This document shows, one piece after another, positions 63,108 to 64,000 of a DNA stretch of 64,000 bases (position 1 is its first letter; each line of letters starts with the position of its first letter). The notes under the pieces are model-generated. The model did not search any database, had not been told where the DNA came from, and saw only the letters and a program-made list of their open reading frames with translations. The position numbers were made by a program, and so were the translations under genes. Source of the DNA: Dolomedes plantarius (taxonomy: Eukaryota; Arthropoda; Arachnida; Araneae; Dolomedidae). The stretch lies in assembly GCA_907164885.2 (NCBI GenBank), contig OU015501.1, positions 62,575,193 through 62,639,192 of the forward strand, given 5' to 3'.

Positions 63108-64000
63108 TTAATCGAGTAGGGTTAGTACACAGCAGCCTTAAGTGGAAATAAAAAATTGAATTGGATGTTCATTGTAAATGTTGAGGAATATCTGTTTAGT
63201 GTATTATAGTTTATCTTATTTCTGTAACTGCATATTATGCGACATACTTGGAAGCATACTAAACTTGCTAGCAAATAAAGCTGTTATCTCCCAAAATTTT
63301 CTGCTTATTCTCCTTATAATCGGTAAATAAAGGAGCAACAAAGTGTTGTCCAAATATTAAAAAAGAGTAACAGTTGGTAAATTAAGGTTAGGGAAGTGAA
63401 ATTTAGCTTCTATATTACATTCGATAAAACTAATACCCATAATTATCTACTTGACATGGATATCTTTAGAGAATTCAGGAATTATGTGAGTGAAAATATG
63501 CTAATATGTTGTACTTGCAGAAACTAACAATTTGTACCAGCTTATAAAATGGGAAATATATAGATGATTCTGTACAGTAAATATAATGCATCTTATACAT
63601 ACTTATGCTTGCCCTTTTTTAATTTTTTTTTCCTCAATAGTAATATTTTACAATTTCCCGCAAGCCAGGAATCAAAAGTGATATTGTGGTTACATTTGTC
63701 AATTTTTCCTATGTGCTCATATTAGTTTTTAACAGTATTTTGTGAATCCTGAATTAAGCTAGAGTTTATATATTTGAAATGCACAATTTTTTTCATGAAT
63801 AGATATTTTTCAATAAAAAGTTAAGATTCAACTATTTTATTTTTGAAAATATTTTGATTATATTTTACTTATTTATATCAGTTAAGCTTATTGCTATAAT
63901 ATTAACCAAAGATCTCATGCAATCTGTTTTAAATTCAGTTGGTAGTAAGCAATGTTCATACAGGAATCATGAAAGGCAAAAATGAAATAAAAGGGGAAAC
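63108..64000. other. intron 6 to window edge
   Basis: No exon of the dihydropyrimidinase gene and no repeat recognised. The next exon must lie beyond 64000. Confidence 0.6.

Noticed and set aside
59080..64000. A further dihydropyrimidinase exon before the window edge
   Set aside because: No segment resembling the next conserved block (after the HAENGDII region) with splice sites could be found.

Overview
The window is nuclear DNA of an arthropod, most probably a spider. It is AT-rich, has no operons or prokaryote-style gene packing, contains one spliced gene with introns of 0.2 to 33 kb, and is full of Tc1/mariner, pogo/Tigger-like, Helitron, piggyBac, hAT, Harbinger and tRNA-SINE copies. 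The arachnid assignment is an inference from the style of the repeats and from one Tc1 family (transposase at 1-784) that I associate with spider genomes; no database was searched.

The only host protein-coding gene I can support is the 5' part of a dihydropyrimidinase/CRMP-family gene on the + strand. Six exons (17955-18008, 50593-50687, 52888-52961, 57343-57453, 58604-58765, 58937-59079) join in frame into 213 codons, roughly the first third of the usual protein. Intron 1 is about 32.6 kb and the gene runs past the right edge. The metal-binding HxH (H80, H82), the lysine expected to be carboxylated (K171) and a further metal-ligand His (H204) are all present, so this exon set looks like the enzyme form and not a catalytically dead CRMP. 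The usual Tyr five residues after the lysine is Cys.

Regions: 1-17590 is intergenic and holds a near-intact Tc1 transposase broken by one stop, a long-TIR Tc1, a MITE, a DD41D IS630/mariner-type element and SINE pieces. 17590-50592 is the promoter side, exon 1 and intron 1, with a Helitron, an unusual AT-rich Penelope-like reverse transcriptase with a duplicated 3' end, many pogo-like MITEs, three SINE families, and a solo-LTR-like insertion (37296-39492) that carries a Harbinger MITE. 50593-64000 holds exons 2-6. Their introns contain a hAT MITE with a perfect 8-bp target duplication, a Tigger-like element nested in a piggyBac-like one, a second Helitron 28 bp after an exon, and a Tc1 element with IR/DR-type ends.

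No rRNA, intact tRNA, CRISPR array or prokaryotic system was seen. The best candidate for something not well described is the reverse transcriptase locus at about 23100-25900. It has PLE-like motifs, no visible endonuclease, a 569-bp tandem 3' duplication that repeats the catalytic YIDD segment, and a 16-base word that recurs around it.
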